Of a stretch of 12,058 bases of DNA, positions 1 to 6,202 are shown piece after piece. The notes beneath the pieces were generated by a model that was not told where the DNA came from, made no database searches, and saw only the letters and a program-made list of their open reading frames with translations. Origin of the DNA: Spirochaetaceae bacterium (GTDB taxonomy: Bacteria; Spirochaetota; Spirochaetia; DSM-27196; PWMO01); contig PWMO01000439.1 in NCBI GenBank assembly GCA_003558175.1, positions 1 through 12,058 of the forward strand. Direction: 5' to 3'. Every line of letters begins with the position of its first letter. The first letter of the stretch is position 1. Position numbers and translations under genes: made by a program.

Positions 1-54
1 CGACCGCGGGGTTCGTAGCTTCGACGGGGTGTGCCAGGGAGGCGTGGCCGAGTA

Positions 55-435
55 TTGTCGGTACCCGGCGATACAGGCGATCTGTGCGCCGGCGGTCTGC
101 GCGTCCCTGTCACCGTTGTAGACAACAAGTCCTTCCGTCTCTGTATTGCCCGGAAGGGTCAGTTGTCCGTGCTGGATAATGAGATCGATCTCGCGACCGA
201 TCTTCTCTCTCCAGCACGAAAGGGTCGCTCTGCCGGCGCTGTGGTAGATTCTCTTGTACAGCTGCGCGGCAACAACAGGTCCGCCGTCGGTGCATCCTGG
301 ATGCTCTGCAGTTCGGTTACGGTAAAGGGAAAGAGCCCAGACGTCGCAATACGACCCTCTGCGTACCCTGCTCCATGAGCAAGAACTGATGGGAGCCGGT
401 GAGAACGTACTGTCGCTCAGTAACGGCGCCGGTAC
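55..435 (-). pseudogene. Decayed AAA_14/DUF4143 ATPase gene (remnant in three frames)
   Basis: On the minus strand three pieces of one recognisable family appear in order but in different frames. Piece A (about 435-368) reads RQYVLTGSHQFLLMEQ, the sensor region that follows the Walker B strand in ATPases with a C-terminal DUF4143 domain. Piece B (359 to about 265), shifted in frame, reads GRIATSGLFPFTVTEL, matching the family's 'AGR...LLPFSxxEL' stretch. Piece C (261 to about 60), in the third frame, reads WREKIGREIDLII and then GLVVYNGD, matching the C-terminal nuclease-like part (usually W-R-D-x-x-G-x-E-[VI]-D). The P-loop part and well over 100 residues between B and C are absent, as is the 'PVEIKSG' section within C. 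So there are at least two frameshifts plus large deletions. The gene cannot make the normal protein. The family assignment is by eye from motif order and is fairly secure. Confidence 0.72.
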
Positions 436-469
436 TTGACAGACATCGCCATTTGTAATTACGGTAATT
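436..469 (+). promoter_or_regulatory. Putative mazEF promoter with overlapping palindromic operator
   Basis: A perfect -35 hexamer TTGACA lies at 436-441. With an 18-bp spacer the -10 would be TACGGT (460-465), which is weak. Over this -10 sits GTAATTACGGTAATT (455-469): GTAATTAC is an 8-bp palindrome, and AATTAC/GTAATT form an inverted repeat about one central base. MazE-type antitoxins commonly bind palindromes at their own promoter, so this is a plausible autoregulatory operator. With this geometry transcription would start at or next to the mazE ATG (472), giving a leaderless or nearly leaderless mRNA. That fits the absence of a clear ribosome-binding site there. Inferred only from sequence. 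Confidence 0.45.
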
Positions 470-471
470 CC

Positions 472-729
472 ATGAAAGCTCGGTTGATTCGGATCGGGAA
501 CTCTCGGGGAGTGCGTATACCCCGGGAGATGCTGCGGCTCTATAATCTCGCCGAGGGCGACGAGATTGAGCTGCAAGAGCGTCAAAACGGAATCCTGCTC
601 CACCCGGTCAGCGGTGAAGCGGAGGCTCTGAGTTACACTGAGGCCTACCGCGAGATGGCGGAAGAAGTGGCCGAGGCGGCCGAGTGGACCCAGTGGGACG
701 AGAGTGCCGGAGACGGCCTTGACGATTGA
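472..729 (+). CDS. mazE: MazE-like antitoxin (SpoVT/AbrB fold)
   Basis: An 85-residue protein whose N-terminal half (residues 2-46) is a SpoVT/AbrB swapped-hairpin DNA-binding domain, seen in KARLIRIGNSRGVRIPREML and EGDEIEL. This is the typical MazE signature of a basic '[KR]xIRIGNSxGVRIP' strand followed by an acidic GDEIEL. The C-terminal half (about 50-85) is strongly acidic (AEEVAEAAEW, DESAGDGLDD), as expected for the tail that wraps the toxin and blocks its RNA-binding groove. The open frame runs back to a TTG at 436, but the ATG at 472 fits the family's N-terminus exactly and is preferred. The 3' end overlaps mazF, indicating co-translation. Expected role: neutralise MazF and, with it, repress the operon at the palindrome just upstream. 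Confidence 0.85.
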   Translation: MKARLIRIGNSRGVRIPREMLRLYNLAEGDEIELQERQNGILLHPVSGEAEALSYTEAYREMAEEVAEAAEWTQWDESAGDGLDD

Positions 730-1060
730 GCGCTACACAGTGTACTGGGTCAATTTCAATCCCGTACAGGGGAGCGAGCTCGCGAAAAAGCGTCCCGCCG
801 TTGTGGTGAGTGACGATGCCATGAATGCAATGTTGGAAACGGTTGTCGTCTGCCCCATGACGACGCGACTGCATCCACGGTGGCCGAGCCGCGTTCGAGC
901 CGATCTGCCCAATCGCCTTGGTGAGATTGCAGTCGATCAGATCCGTACTATCTCGCGCACTCGCATCGGCGAAAAGTTGGGACGGATAGACGATCGCACC
1001 GCCGCTCAACTGCGCCACGTCATTACTGAGATGTATGGCGTGCTTTCTGTTCGCGAGTGA
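719..1060 (+). CDS. mazF: MazF/PemK-type endoribonuclease toxin
   Basis: A 113-residue protein of the MazF/PemK/CcdB-like fold, an mRNA-cleaving interferase. Visible family motifs are VYWVNFNP near the N-terminus, GSE (18-20), KKRPAVVVS (23-31) with R25, CPMTT (45-49) with T48, and VDQIRTISRTRI (72-83). R25 and T48 fall exactly where the catalytic Arg and Thr of B. subtilis MazF lie, so the toxin looks intact. Start choice: GTG at 704 is possible, but TTG at 719 has GGAG (709-712) six bases upstream and gives the usual family N-terminus, so it is preferred. Either way the gene overlaps the end of mazE. Stop TGA at 1058. Nothing suggests inactivation, so the pair is probably a functional type II toxin-antitoxin module. 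Confidence 0.88.
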   Translation: MTIERYTVYWVNFNPVQGSELAKKRPAVVVSDDAMNAMLETVVVCPMTTRLHPRWPSRVRADLPNRLGEIAVDQIRTISRTRIGEKLGRIDDRTAAQLRHVITEMYGVLSVRE

Positions 1061-1063
1061 GAT

Positions 1064-1140
1064 GCTGCTGAACTGTACAACCCGGCGCACCGCGGTACTG
1101 CTTTGGTCCGCGTAGACGCTCGGTTATGTTCTTCAGCAGC
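1064..1140. repeat. Long imperfect inverted repeat between convergent genes
   Basis: GCTGCTGAA at 1064-1072 is the exact reverse complement of TTCAGCAGC at 1132-1140. Pairing continues inward with mismatches: AACC (1079-1082) with GGTT (1122-1125), GCG (1085-1087) with CGC (1117-1119), and CGCGG (1091-1095) with CCGCG (1108-1112). The loop is about 12 nt. The whole forms a hairpin of about 77 nt starting four bases after the mazF stop and ending 20 bases before the hydrolase stop. No T-run follows on either strand, so it is not a textbook intrinsic terminator. It may still separate or protect the two convergent transcripts. It does not match the integron attC end consensus. Confidence 0.55.
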
Positions 1141-1159
1141 GCGCCCGGCCGCTGCGATG

Positions 1160-2233
1160 CTACGTGCACTTGAGCAGCGGGGCGACGATTCTGGAGAGCA
1201 TGAACCGGAGCGCCTTTGATTTGTGTTCGGTGTCGTTGAACGTTCCGATCAAGTACGACTCGGTTCCCGGGTGAAAGAACATGAACGCGCCGGTGACGCC
1301 GACGCAGCCCCAGCAGTTGTACTTTGCGGGAGTCAGGAGCGGGACCGTGATGAACTTCCAGACGGCATAGCCGTAGCGCAGACCGGGCATTGACGCTGCG
1401 TCATCAGAGAGCATTGTCTGCAGCGTTGCGGCACTGACAAGCCGGTGATTGACAAGCGCCGTCATGAACCTGAGGTAATCATCGAGCGTGGCGCGGACGC
1501 CGCCGCCGGCGTAATCGATCTCGGCAAAGCCGAGCGTCTCGGTGACGTCCGTTCCGTGGATGAAGAGCCGTGCCGGTGGGTAGGCAGACGGAGCTGGCGG
1601 TTTGGAGAAGCCGTCCATGTAGGCGCTCTGCATCTCAAGCGGATTGAAGATGAACTGGTGCAGCGCATCGTGGAACGGCTTTCCGGTGACGCTCTCGACA
1701 ATCAGTCCGAGCAGATAGTAATTGGTGTCGGTGTAGATGTGTTTCCGACCCGGTGTAGAGCCCGGCCTGAGATGCAGCTTGCCCCACTCGACCGCGTCGC
1801 GCGGCATGAGCCGTGACGTTTGATTGTCGGCGAGCTGACGCATCAGCGGCCAGAACACATCGTACAGGCCGGAGGTCTGGTTGAGCAGATGTCGGATCTG
1901 GATCTCGTTCGAGTAGTCGGTGCCGCGCCGCACATGCAGGCCCGACATGAGGTCCGGATCGAGATATCGTGAGATCGGATCATGAAACGAGAGCTTGCCC
2001 CGCTCGCTCAGCATGCTGACGATGGTGGCGGTGAACAGCTTGCCGACGCTGGCCAGATGAACCGGCTGCTGCGTATTGGCATCGGCGGTTCCGGGCTTCC
2101 CCTCGGCAAGATTCAGATTGACGCCGAGCCTGTCCGAGAAAACGCGCAGGTAGGCGTTGCGCGGGTTACGACTTCTGCGGACCTGTTGCCGGAAACTGCG
2201 CTCAATGCGTGATGCGGCTTCAGTTCCGGTCAT
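1160..2233 (-). CDS. Serine beta-lactamase-like hydrolase (class C / DD-peptidase family)
   Basis: A 357-residue serine hydrolase of the beta-lactamase/penicillin-binding-protein (PF00144) superfamily. Motifs (numbered from the ATG at 2233): SVGK at 62-65 gives the nucleophilic Ser and general-base Lys in HLASVGKLFTA. RHLLNQTSGL (about 114-123) is the usual helix after the SxxK core. YTDTNYYLLGLI (about 167) supplies the tyrosine motif, Y-x-D instead of Y-x-N. The third motif region reads WGCVGVTGA, so Cys stands where many members have His or Lys (HxG/KTG). No signal peptide is visible, so it is probably cytoplasmic and more likely an esterase or peptidase-like enzyme than an antibiotic-resistance beta-lactamase. 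The ATG at 2233 has GGAG six bases upstream; TTG at 2236 is too close to it. The gene stands alone with its own promoter. Confidence 0.85.
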   Translation of the reverse strand: MTGTEAASRIERSFRQQVRRSRNPRNAYLRVFSDRLGVNLNLAEGKPGTADANTQQPVHLASVGKLFTATIVSMLSERGKLSFHDPISRYLDPDLMSGLHVRRGTDYSNEIQIRHLLNQTSGLYDVFWPLMRQLADNQTSRLMPRDAVEWGKLHLRPGSTPGRKHIYTDTNYYLLGLIVESVTGKPFHDALHQFIFNPLEMQSAYMDGFSKPPAPSAYPPARLFIHGTDVTETLGFAEIDYAGGGVRATLDDYLRFMTALVNHRLVSAATLQTMLSDDAASMPGLRYGYAVWKFITVPLLTPAKYNCWGCVGVTGAFMFFHPGTESYLIGTFNDTEHKSKALRFMLSRIVAPLLKCT

Positions 2234-2265
2234 CAACGGCTCCGTGACGTGCTCGGCATGTACAG

Positions 2266-2294
2266 ATAGTAGAGTCAGAAGATACGCCCGTCAA
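2266..2294 (-). promoter_or_regulatory. Sigma70-type promoter for the beta-lactamase-like gene
   Basis: On the minus strand, TTGACG (2294-2289) and TACTAT (2271-2266) are separated by 17 bp, a near-consensus -35/-10 pair. Transcription would start near 2259, leaving a leader of about 25 nt that contains the GGAG ribosome-binding site before the ATG at 2233. Position, spacing and hexamers agree well. Not experimentally supported. Confidence 0.65.
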
Positions 2295-2483
2295 GGCGGG
2301 GGGCCGTGGTCGACGCGGCGCAAGGGGCGGAACGAGCGGGCATCCGGTTGGAGTGGGCACCGAGGGTTGAGGGCGTAGACGGCATTGGACAATCATAATT
2401 TCGAGTATCAGACAAAGCAGTAATCAGGATTGCCGCAAGAATGTGCTTGTGGCGTTTCTTTTGCCGGCGCCCGGCTGTTCCCT

Positions 2484-2705
2484 CTACCGCGGCAGCCGCA
2501 GGAGGGAGTCTTTGTCGGTTTCTTCGATGATCGCGTCCAGCGCGGCATCGAGTTTGTCGGACTCTTGCGTTGACTGAATGAGCTGCCGTTCCGCCTCCAG
2601 AATGCCGTACTTGCGCTCAATCAACCGCATCAGCACCGCCTGCTTTCCTTCGAGCTTTCCTTCGGTTTTTCCTTCGGTCTTCCATTGCTCGGCAATTGTC
2701 ATCAT
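2484..2705 (-). CDS. Possible internal in-frame product of the rpn gene (RpnS-like, 73 aa)
   Basis: At codon 250 of the rpn gene there is ATG ATG (2705-2700) preceded by GGAGG (2715-2711) with a 5-base gap, a better initiation site than that of the full-length protein. The product would be 73 residues: MMTIAEQW, the TEGK/LEGK tract, and the C-terminal helical domain ending LLRLPR, without the nuclease domain. For E. coli rpn genes, short C-terminal proteins made from an internal start are reported to bind and inhibit the full-length toxic nuclease. By analogy this could be the antitoxin of an overlapping-gene pair. GGAGGAAGC also simply encodes Glu-Glu-Ala, so chance is not excluded. Confidence 0.5.
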   Translation of the reverse strand: MMTIAEQWKTEGKTEGKLEGKQAVLMRLIERKYGILEAERQLIQSTQESDKLDAALDAIIEETDKDSLLRLPR

Positions 2706-3452
2706 CGCTTCCTCCGCAGGCCGGTACTGGACCTGTCGCACCGCCTCTACCAGCCTATCTCGCGGCTCAGCCGAAACGCGGAACGCGTACTCCAGCATCG
2801 CCGTCAAGAACGCCCGCGTCTCCGAGGTCGGCGGCAACGCATCACGCACGAGCGCTACAAGATCGCCAAGTACCTTTGCGATCTCCCGATACGCTTGCAG
2901 CAGCCGCACCCCGGCAACAAATCTCGCGCCGCCGCGCACCTCGCCTGCAGACCGTCCAGCGGTCTCATAGAGCGATGCGTTGAACTGCGGCGTGTGCCGC
3001 AGCTCCTGCTCAGAGTGTAGCGCTACCAGCGCAGAGAAGTCCAGCGCGTACGGCCACACCCGCGCCGAATGGCTGAACAGGAGCGGAATCACCGGTGGCA
3101 GCAGCTGTTGCCCCGGGTTATCACGGCGGTGCTGCTTCCAGATCTCAACCATGTAGCCGAGCAACTGCAGCAGTGCCCAGCGGTCGGGCGCGGATTTATG
3201 TTCTACCAGCACATAAATGTAGACTGAGTCGCTGACACCGTTTCGCGTCAGCTCAAAGAGAATATCGGAGCACGTCGCACGCAGGTTGTCTGCGATGTAA
3301 CTCTGCTGGTGGATCTTGAGACTGCCGAAGTCCAGCCCCGATGCAATCTCGGCCGGCAGTCCTGCCCGGATAAGGTCTACTGCTGCGTCGGGGTGGGAGA
3401 ACAGGTGACGGAAGAAAGCATCGTGCGGAGGTCCGTTGGGTTTTCCGTGCAT
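2484..3452 (-). CDS. Rpn-family PD-(D/E)XK nuclease (YhgA-like 'transposase')
   Basis: A 322-residue member of the Rpn/YhgA family (PF04754), once called transposase-like and now known as recombination-promoting DNA nucleases. The N-terminus PHDAFFRHLFSHP (9-21) is the family hallmark. The PD-(D/E)XK active site is visible as D63 in CSDILFEL and E84-H85-K86 in YVLVEHKS. A helical region follows, then a Glu-Gly-Lys tract (about 258-270) made by a 12-bp DNA repeat, and a charged C-terminal helical domain. The start ATG at 3452 has GGAGG only one base upstream, too close for good initiation, and no better start exists nearby. Full-length translation may therefore be weak. The same frame contains a well-equipped internal start (2705). 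It is monocistronic; the gap to the upstream EamA gene is 112 bp. Confidence 0.87.
   Translation of the reverse strand: MHGKPNGPPHDAFFRHLFSHPDAAVDLIRAGLPAEIASGLDFGSLKIHQQSYIADNLRATCSDILFELTRNGVSDSVYIYVLVEHKSAPDRWALLQLLGYMVEIWKQHRRDNPGQQLLPPVIPLLFSHSARVWPYALDFSALVALHSEQELRHTPQFNASLYETAGRSAGEVRGGARFVAGVRLLQAYREIAKVLGDLVALVRDALPPTSETRAFLTAMLEYAFRVSAEPRDRLVEAVRQVQYRPAEEAMMTIAEQWKTEGKTEGKLEGKQAVLMRLIERKYGILEAERQLIQSTQESDKLDAALDAIIEETDKDSLLRLPR
2644..2679 (-). repeat. 12-bp tandem repeat, three units, in the rpn gene
   Basis: Plus-strand units TTTCCTTCGAGC (2644-2655), TTTCCTTCGGTT (2656-2667) and TTTCCTTCGGTC (2668-2679) differ at one to three positions at their 3' ends. On the coding strand they encode TEGK, TEGK and LEGK. 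A 12-bp unit keeps the frame, so gain or loss of copies would change only the length of this linker or coiled-coil tract. Such EG-rich tracts with variable copy number are common in Rpn-family genes. Confidence 0.8.
2711..2715 (-). promoter_or_regulatory. Internal ribosome-binding site in the rpn gene
   Basis: GGAGG on the minus strand at 2715-2711 is followed after AAGCG by ATGATG. Spacing is 5 bases to the first ATG and 8 to the second. This is the strongest Shine-Dalgarno arrangement seen in the gene and defines the start of the proposed 73-residue product. Confidence 0.5.
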
Positions 3453-3564
3453 ACCTCCAATTACGGGGGTAAATGGCGTGCTGATTGAGTTTGCATCAAA
3501 GAGTCTTGTGTTTATTTCGAAACCAGGGGAATCTTCTGCCGAAGTCGTGCAAGTCCAGCAGCTG

Positions 3565-4425
3565 CTAATGGGCCACCGTCACCATGAGGGCGCCCAGAAC
3601 AATCGCCACGGTGGCGAAAGCGCGTTGTGGCGTGATGCGCTCACCCAGCATCAGTCGCGAGAAGAGGAATGTCAGCGGTAGTTGAGCCAGCACAAGTACT
3701 GAAGTCACCAGTGATCCTAATCGCTCAATTGAGGTAAGCTTGAGGTAGATGAATACGACTTGCACCAGAAGGCCGCTCAGTAGCGACATCAGAACCACAC
3801 GGCGCAATTCTGTACCGCGTGCGCTTTTGTGAGCTCGGCTTTGAGCACGAACAAACAACCCCCCGGCCATAGTGGCATACGCAGCGTTCTGCGCAACAAT
3901 CAGCGCAACACGCGAAAAATGCCGCAGCACAACCGCCAGAATCACCATGTTGACACCGTTTATTGCCGCGGCAGCAAGACCGAACAGCACTGCGCGCCGC
4001 GGCGGAACGTGACTTCTTCCCGTCACCAGCATTGCGATGCCAGACAGAATGACCGTAACACCAAACCAGGCGGCAGGCGCGGCAAACGAGTTGAGAATGG
4101 CAGCCTCACTCAGGACCACAAAAATGGGCGTCGACTGAAGGATTGCAGTCTGCGTCCCAACTCCGGCGTAGCGCACGCCCGAGAAGAAGAACAGGTTCAT
4201 AATGAATGGCACCAGGACAACCGATAGCGCCAGCAGAAGGAAGGCGAAAAGCGGAGCCTGGTCAACTCGAATGAACGGCAGAAGCGTGAGCGAGAGAGCT
4301 AACCCGGCAAACGATCGGAAAAAGATGAACGTTCCGGCGTCCGTATCGCGCAAGACCAGCTTCGCGAGCACCATGCTGAACGATATTGCCGTTGCGCCAA
4401 GCAGCGGGATGAAGTAGTCAAACAT
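3565..4425 (-). CDS. EamA/DMT-superfamily membrane transporter
   Basis: A 286-residue inner-membrane protein with about ten hydrophobic segments arranged as two tandem EamA units (about 1-136 and 145-285), as usual for the 10-TMS drug/metabolite transporter family. The first unit has the typical FIFFRSFAGLALS and VRYAGVGTQTAILQSTPIFV segments. The second ends with the family's LGERITPQRAFATVAIVLGA stretch before the last helix. Members export or import small metabolites; the substrate cannot be predicted. It lies 74 bp downstream of the dehydrogenase on the same strand and is probably the last gene of that locus, perhaps removing or exchanging a pathway product. The ATG at 4425 has only a weak GCGGG upstream. 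No clear terminator follows it. Confidence 0.85.
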   Translation of the reverse strand: MFDYFIPLLGATAISFSMVLAKLVLRDTDAGTFIFFRSFAGLALSLTLLPFIRVDQAPLFAFLLLALSVVLVPFIMNLFFFSGVRYAGVGTQTAILQSTPIFVVLSEAAILNSFAAPAAWFGVTVILSGIAMLVTGRSHVPPRRAVLFGLAAAAINGVNMVILAVVLRHFSRVALIVAQNAAYATMAGGLFVRAQSRAHKSARGTELRRVVLMSLLSGLLVQVVFIYLKLTSIERLGSLVTSVLVLAQLPLTFLFSRLMLGERITPQRAFATVAIVLGALMVTVAH

Positions 4426-4499
4426 CCCGCAATGCCCGTAGCAATCTTCGCTGTCTGCGCGCCAATGTGTTCAAATCGACTCCCTGCGACATCGACCTC

Positions 4500-5486
4500 T
4501 TACGACTCACTCATTGCCCGAGCACGCTCAGCGTTGAGCGACGAGTCCGGCTGCTTGCCGCTATAAAACGCTTCTATTTCGTCCGCGAGCGTCTCCCACC
4601 GCTGCTCAAACTCAATGGCGTTATTGGCACGATGCGGCGTAAGCAACACGCGATCACTCTGCCGGAGAGGGCTGTCCGCAGGCAGCGGTTCTTCTTCAAA
4701 AACGTCCAGCGCTGCGTAGATTTTTGAGGCTTGGAGCGCTTCGATGAGTGCAGCCTCGTGCACCATCTTGCCGCGCGCAATGTTTACGAACAGCGCATCC
4801 TGCTGCATTCGCGCAAACTGCTCGCGTCCGATCATGTGGTGTGTCTCCGGATTGTACCCACCGGCAAGAACGATAATCTCCGCGTCGGCGCATAGTTCAT
4901 TCAGAGACTTCAATGATACCCGCGCATCTGCCGCCACTTCTGCACTCAGATGACGTGAACAGACTGCCACATGGGAGGTGAACGACTGCAGCATACGGAC
5001 AATTCCTTCGCCGATACGGCCATAGCCAATTACTCCCACCGAACGGTCTTGCAGAATGCGGCCACGAGGATACTTGAATCTCGGCCATTGTTCACCTGCC
5101 CGCATATCGTGGTGGTAGAGATGGATATGCATGAGCGAACTCAGGATGAGCGCAAGGGTGTACTGCGCCATTGGGCGCACCCGTGACGCCCCGGTGTGAA
5201 TTACGGTAAGGCCGCTGGAAAGCGCGTACTGGTCATCTACGTTTTGACGAACACCGCCATACGTAGTCCCTACCAGTCTCAGTCCGGCAACACCATCTAT
5301 CACCTCGCGTGTAATCATTGGATGAGAAGTGTAGCCGACGATGATGCCATCAGCGTCTCGACACTCCTCAAGCAACGACTGGGGGCTGTCAACCGTGACC
5401 TCTTTGATATCGACCCACTGCTCAATCCGCTTGCGTGCGTTCTCGTCTGCGATGTTGCATGCAAACACCAGTTGTGGCTTTTTCAT
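4500..5486 (-). CDS. NAD-dependent D-2-hydroxyacid dehydrogenase family protein
   Basis: A 328-residue cytoplasmic oxidoreductase of the D-isomer-specific 2-hydroxyacid dehydrogenase family, which interconverts D-2-hydroxy acids and 2-keto acids with NAD(P)H. The Rossmann motif GYGRIG is at 154-159. The catalytic set is R238 in FVNIARGKMV, E266 in DVFEEEPLP and H285 in LTPHRANN. Length and order match the family. Oddities: Q108 replaces the usual acidic residue in the 'V/M-A-E-x-x-L' helix (PMAQYTLALIL), and the substrate loop TTYGGVRQNVD departs from the common GxGxDNID. It may therefore belong to a specialised subgroup. The ATG at 5486 has AAGGAG eight bases upstream. It sits 52 bp after the LamG gene and 74 bp before the transporter, suggesting a catabolic role for whatever the TRAP system imports. 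Confidence 0.87.
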   Translation of the reverse strand: MKKPQLVFACNIADENARKRIEQWVDIKEVTVDSPQSLLEECRDADGIIVGYTSHPMITREVIDGVAGLRLVGTTYGGVRQNVDDQYALSSGLTVIHTGASRVRPMAQYTLALILSSLMHIHLYHHDMRAGEQWPRFKYPRGRILQDRSVGVIGYGRIGEGIVRMLQSFTSHVAVCSRHLSAEVAADARVSLKSLNELCADAEIIVLAGGYNPETHHMIGREQFARMQQDALFVNIARGKMVHEAALIEALQASKIYAALDVFEEEPLPADSPLRQSDRVLLTPHRANNAIEFEQRWETLADEIEAFYSGKQPDSSLNAERARAMSES

Positions 5487-5538
5487 GATTCCCGCTCCTT
5501 AGCATTCTTGAAGATACGTGCTGGATACGTTGCGCGTC

Positions 5539-6162
5539 TTATGGTTCCGTAGACCAGACGATTCGCCGTATAGCCCCCCGGAAGAACGAGACCTGGTTCT
5601 GGCGCATTCCGATTGAACAATGGTCTCCTGATAGAGGACTATATCCGTCCGGCAGGGCGGCCGCCCGCCGCAGTTCCGTTACCCCATCAACCGCACCCGA
5701 CAGTTCCCGTCCGTCGAACGCGAGCGTTGCACTGTACCACCGCCCGGCGGTATGGAGCCTGGACGAATCTCTCAGGGCACACGACCAGCCGGCTATGGAA
5801 AGATATACGTCCAGATACCAGCGTCCGTCGCTGTTCATCCGCAGCTCGAGCAGCGCACGATCCTGGTGCACCGTTCCCGCGTGCAGGAATCGCTGTTCAG
5901 CGGGGCCATCCGGTTCAGGGCAGAATTCAACCATACAGCTGAATCGACGTCTCCCGTGCAGGGGATTTACTGCCAGAAGCAGCCCGTCACCAACACCGTC
6001 AAAACAGATTCCAGACGAATTCCCATTGCCGCACCCGTGAGGAGCACCAAAAACCGTTGCGGGATGCCTTGCAATCCGGCTGGGTTCTTGTAGCTCCCAG
6101 GTCAGTGTATCCACCCGGACATCATCCAACAGGCAGTCGCCCGAACACCATCCATTATCCAA
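5539..6162 (-). CDS. LamG / concanavalin-like jelly-roll protein
   Basis: About 207 residues that look like a single LamG-type (Laminin G 3, concanavalin-A-like) beta-sandwich: a strand with GICFDGVGDGLLL, a middle part FSCMVEFCPEPDGPAEQRFLHAG, the WYSATLAFDGRELSGAVDGV segment typical of LamG folds, and a closing GMRQNQVSFFRGAIRRIVW. The N-terminal stretch VDTLTWELQEPSR may be a further strand. No signal peptide is visible, so the protein appears cytoplasmic unless its start is wrong. The start is uncertain: TTG at 6162 follows an in-frame TAA and has no ribosome-binding site, and TTG at 6129 is another option. LamG domains bind carbohydrates or act in carbohydrate-active enzymes. Here it lies between the response regulator and the dehydrogenase, so a sugar-related role is inferred. 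No catalytic residues can be named. Confidence 0.72.
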   Translation of the reverse strand: MDNGWCSGDCLLDDVRVDTLTWELQEPSRIARHPATVFGAPHGCGNGNSSGICFDGVGDGLLLAVNPLHGRRRFSCMVEFCPEPDGPAEQRFLHAGTVHQDRALLELRMNSDGRWYLDVYLSIAGWSCALRDSSRLHTAGRWYSATLAFDGRELSGAVDGVTELRRAAALPDGYSPLSGDHCSIGMRQNQVSFFRGAIRRIVWSTEP

Positions 6163-6192
6163 GAATTATTTGCACAAAGCGACGCGAATGCG

Positions 6193-6198
6193 CTCCTC
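6193..6198 (-). promoter_or_regulatory. Orphan ribosome-binding site before the LamG gene
   Basis: GAGGAG on the minus strand just after the response-regulator stop is followed by CGC ATT CGC GTC GCT TTG TGC AAA TAA in the LamG reading frame. There is no ATG or GTG at a suitable distance, and the TAA lies six bases before the TTG at 6162. Either translation begins elsewhere or the original start has been lost by mutation. Confidence 0.4.
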
Positions 6199-6202
6199 GC
6201 CG

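Noticed and set aside
608..1090. 160-residue open frame on the minus strand across mazE/mazF.
   Set aside because: It is the antisense shadow of the clear mazEF genes, with no recognisable motifs and low-complexity Arg/Pro runs.
2463..2475. GCCGG-CGC-CCGGC hairpin just downstream of the rpn stop, considered as terminator.
   Set aside because: Short stem with a 3-base loop, and an A-rich rather than T-rich stretch follows on the transcribed strand. Not convincing as an intrinsic terminator.
1..3452. The idea that the DUF4143 remnant, mazEF, hydrolase and rpn form one defence system.
   Set aside because: They lie on different strands with separate promoters, one is dead, and the hydrolase has no known link. 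They look like independently acquired accessory genes.
3458..3474. AATTACGGGGGTAAAT before rpn and GAATTACGGTAAG inside the dehydrogenase gene (near 5197), resembling the mazE palindrome.
   Set aside because: Both lack the symmetry of the site at 455-469, and one is in coding sequence. A shared regulon is not supported.
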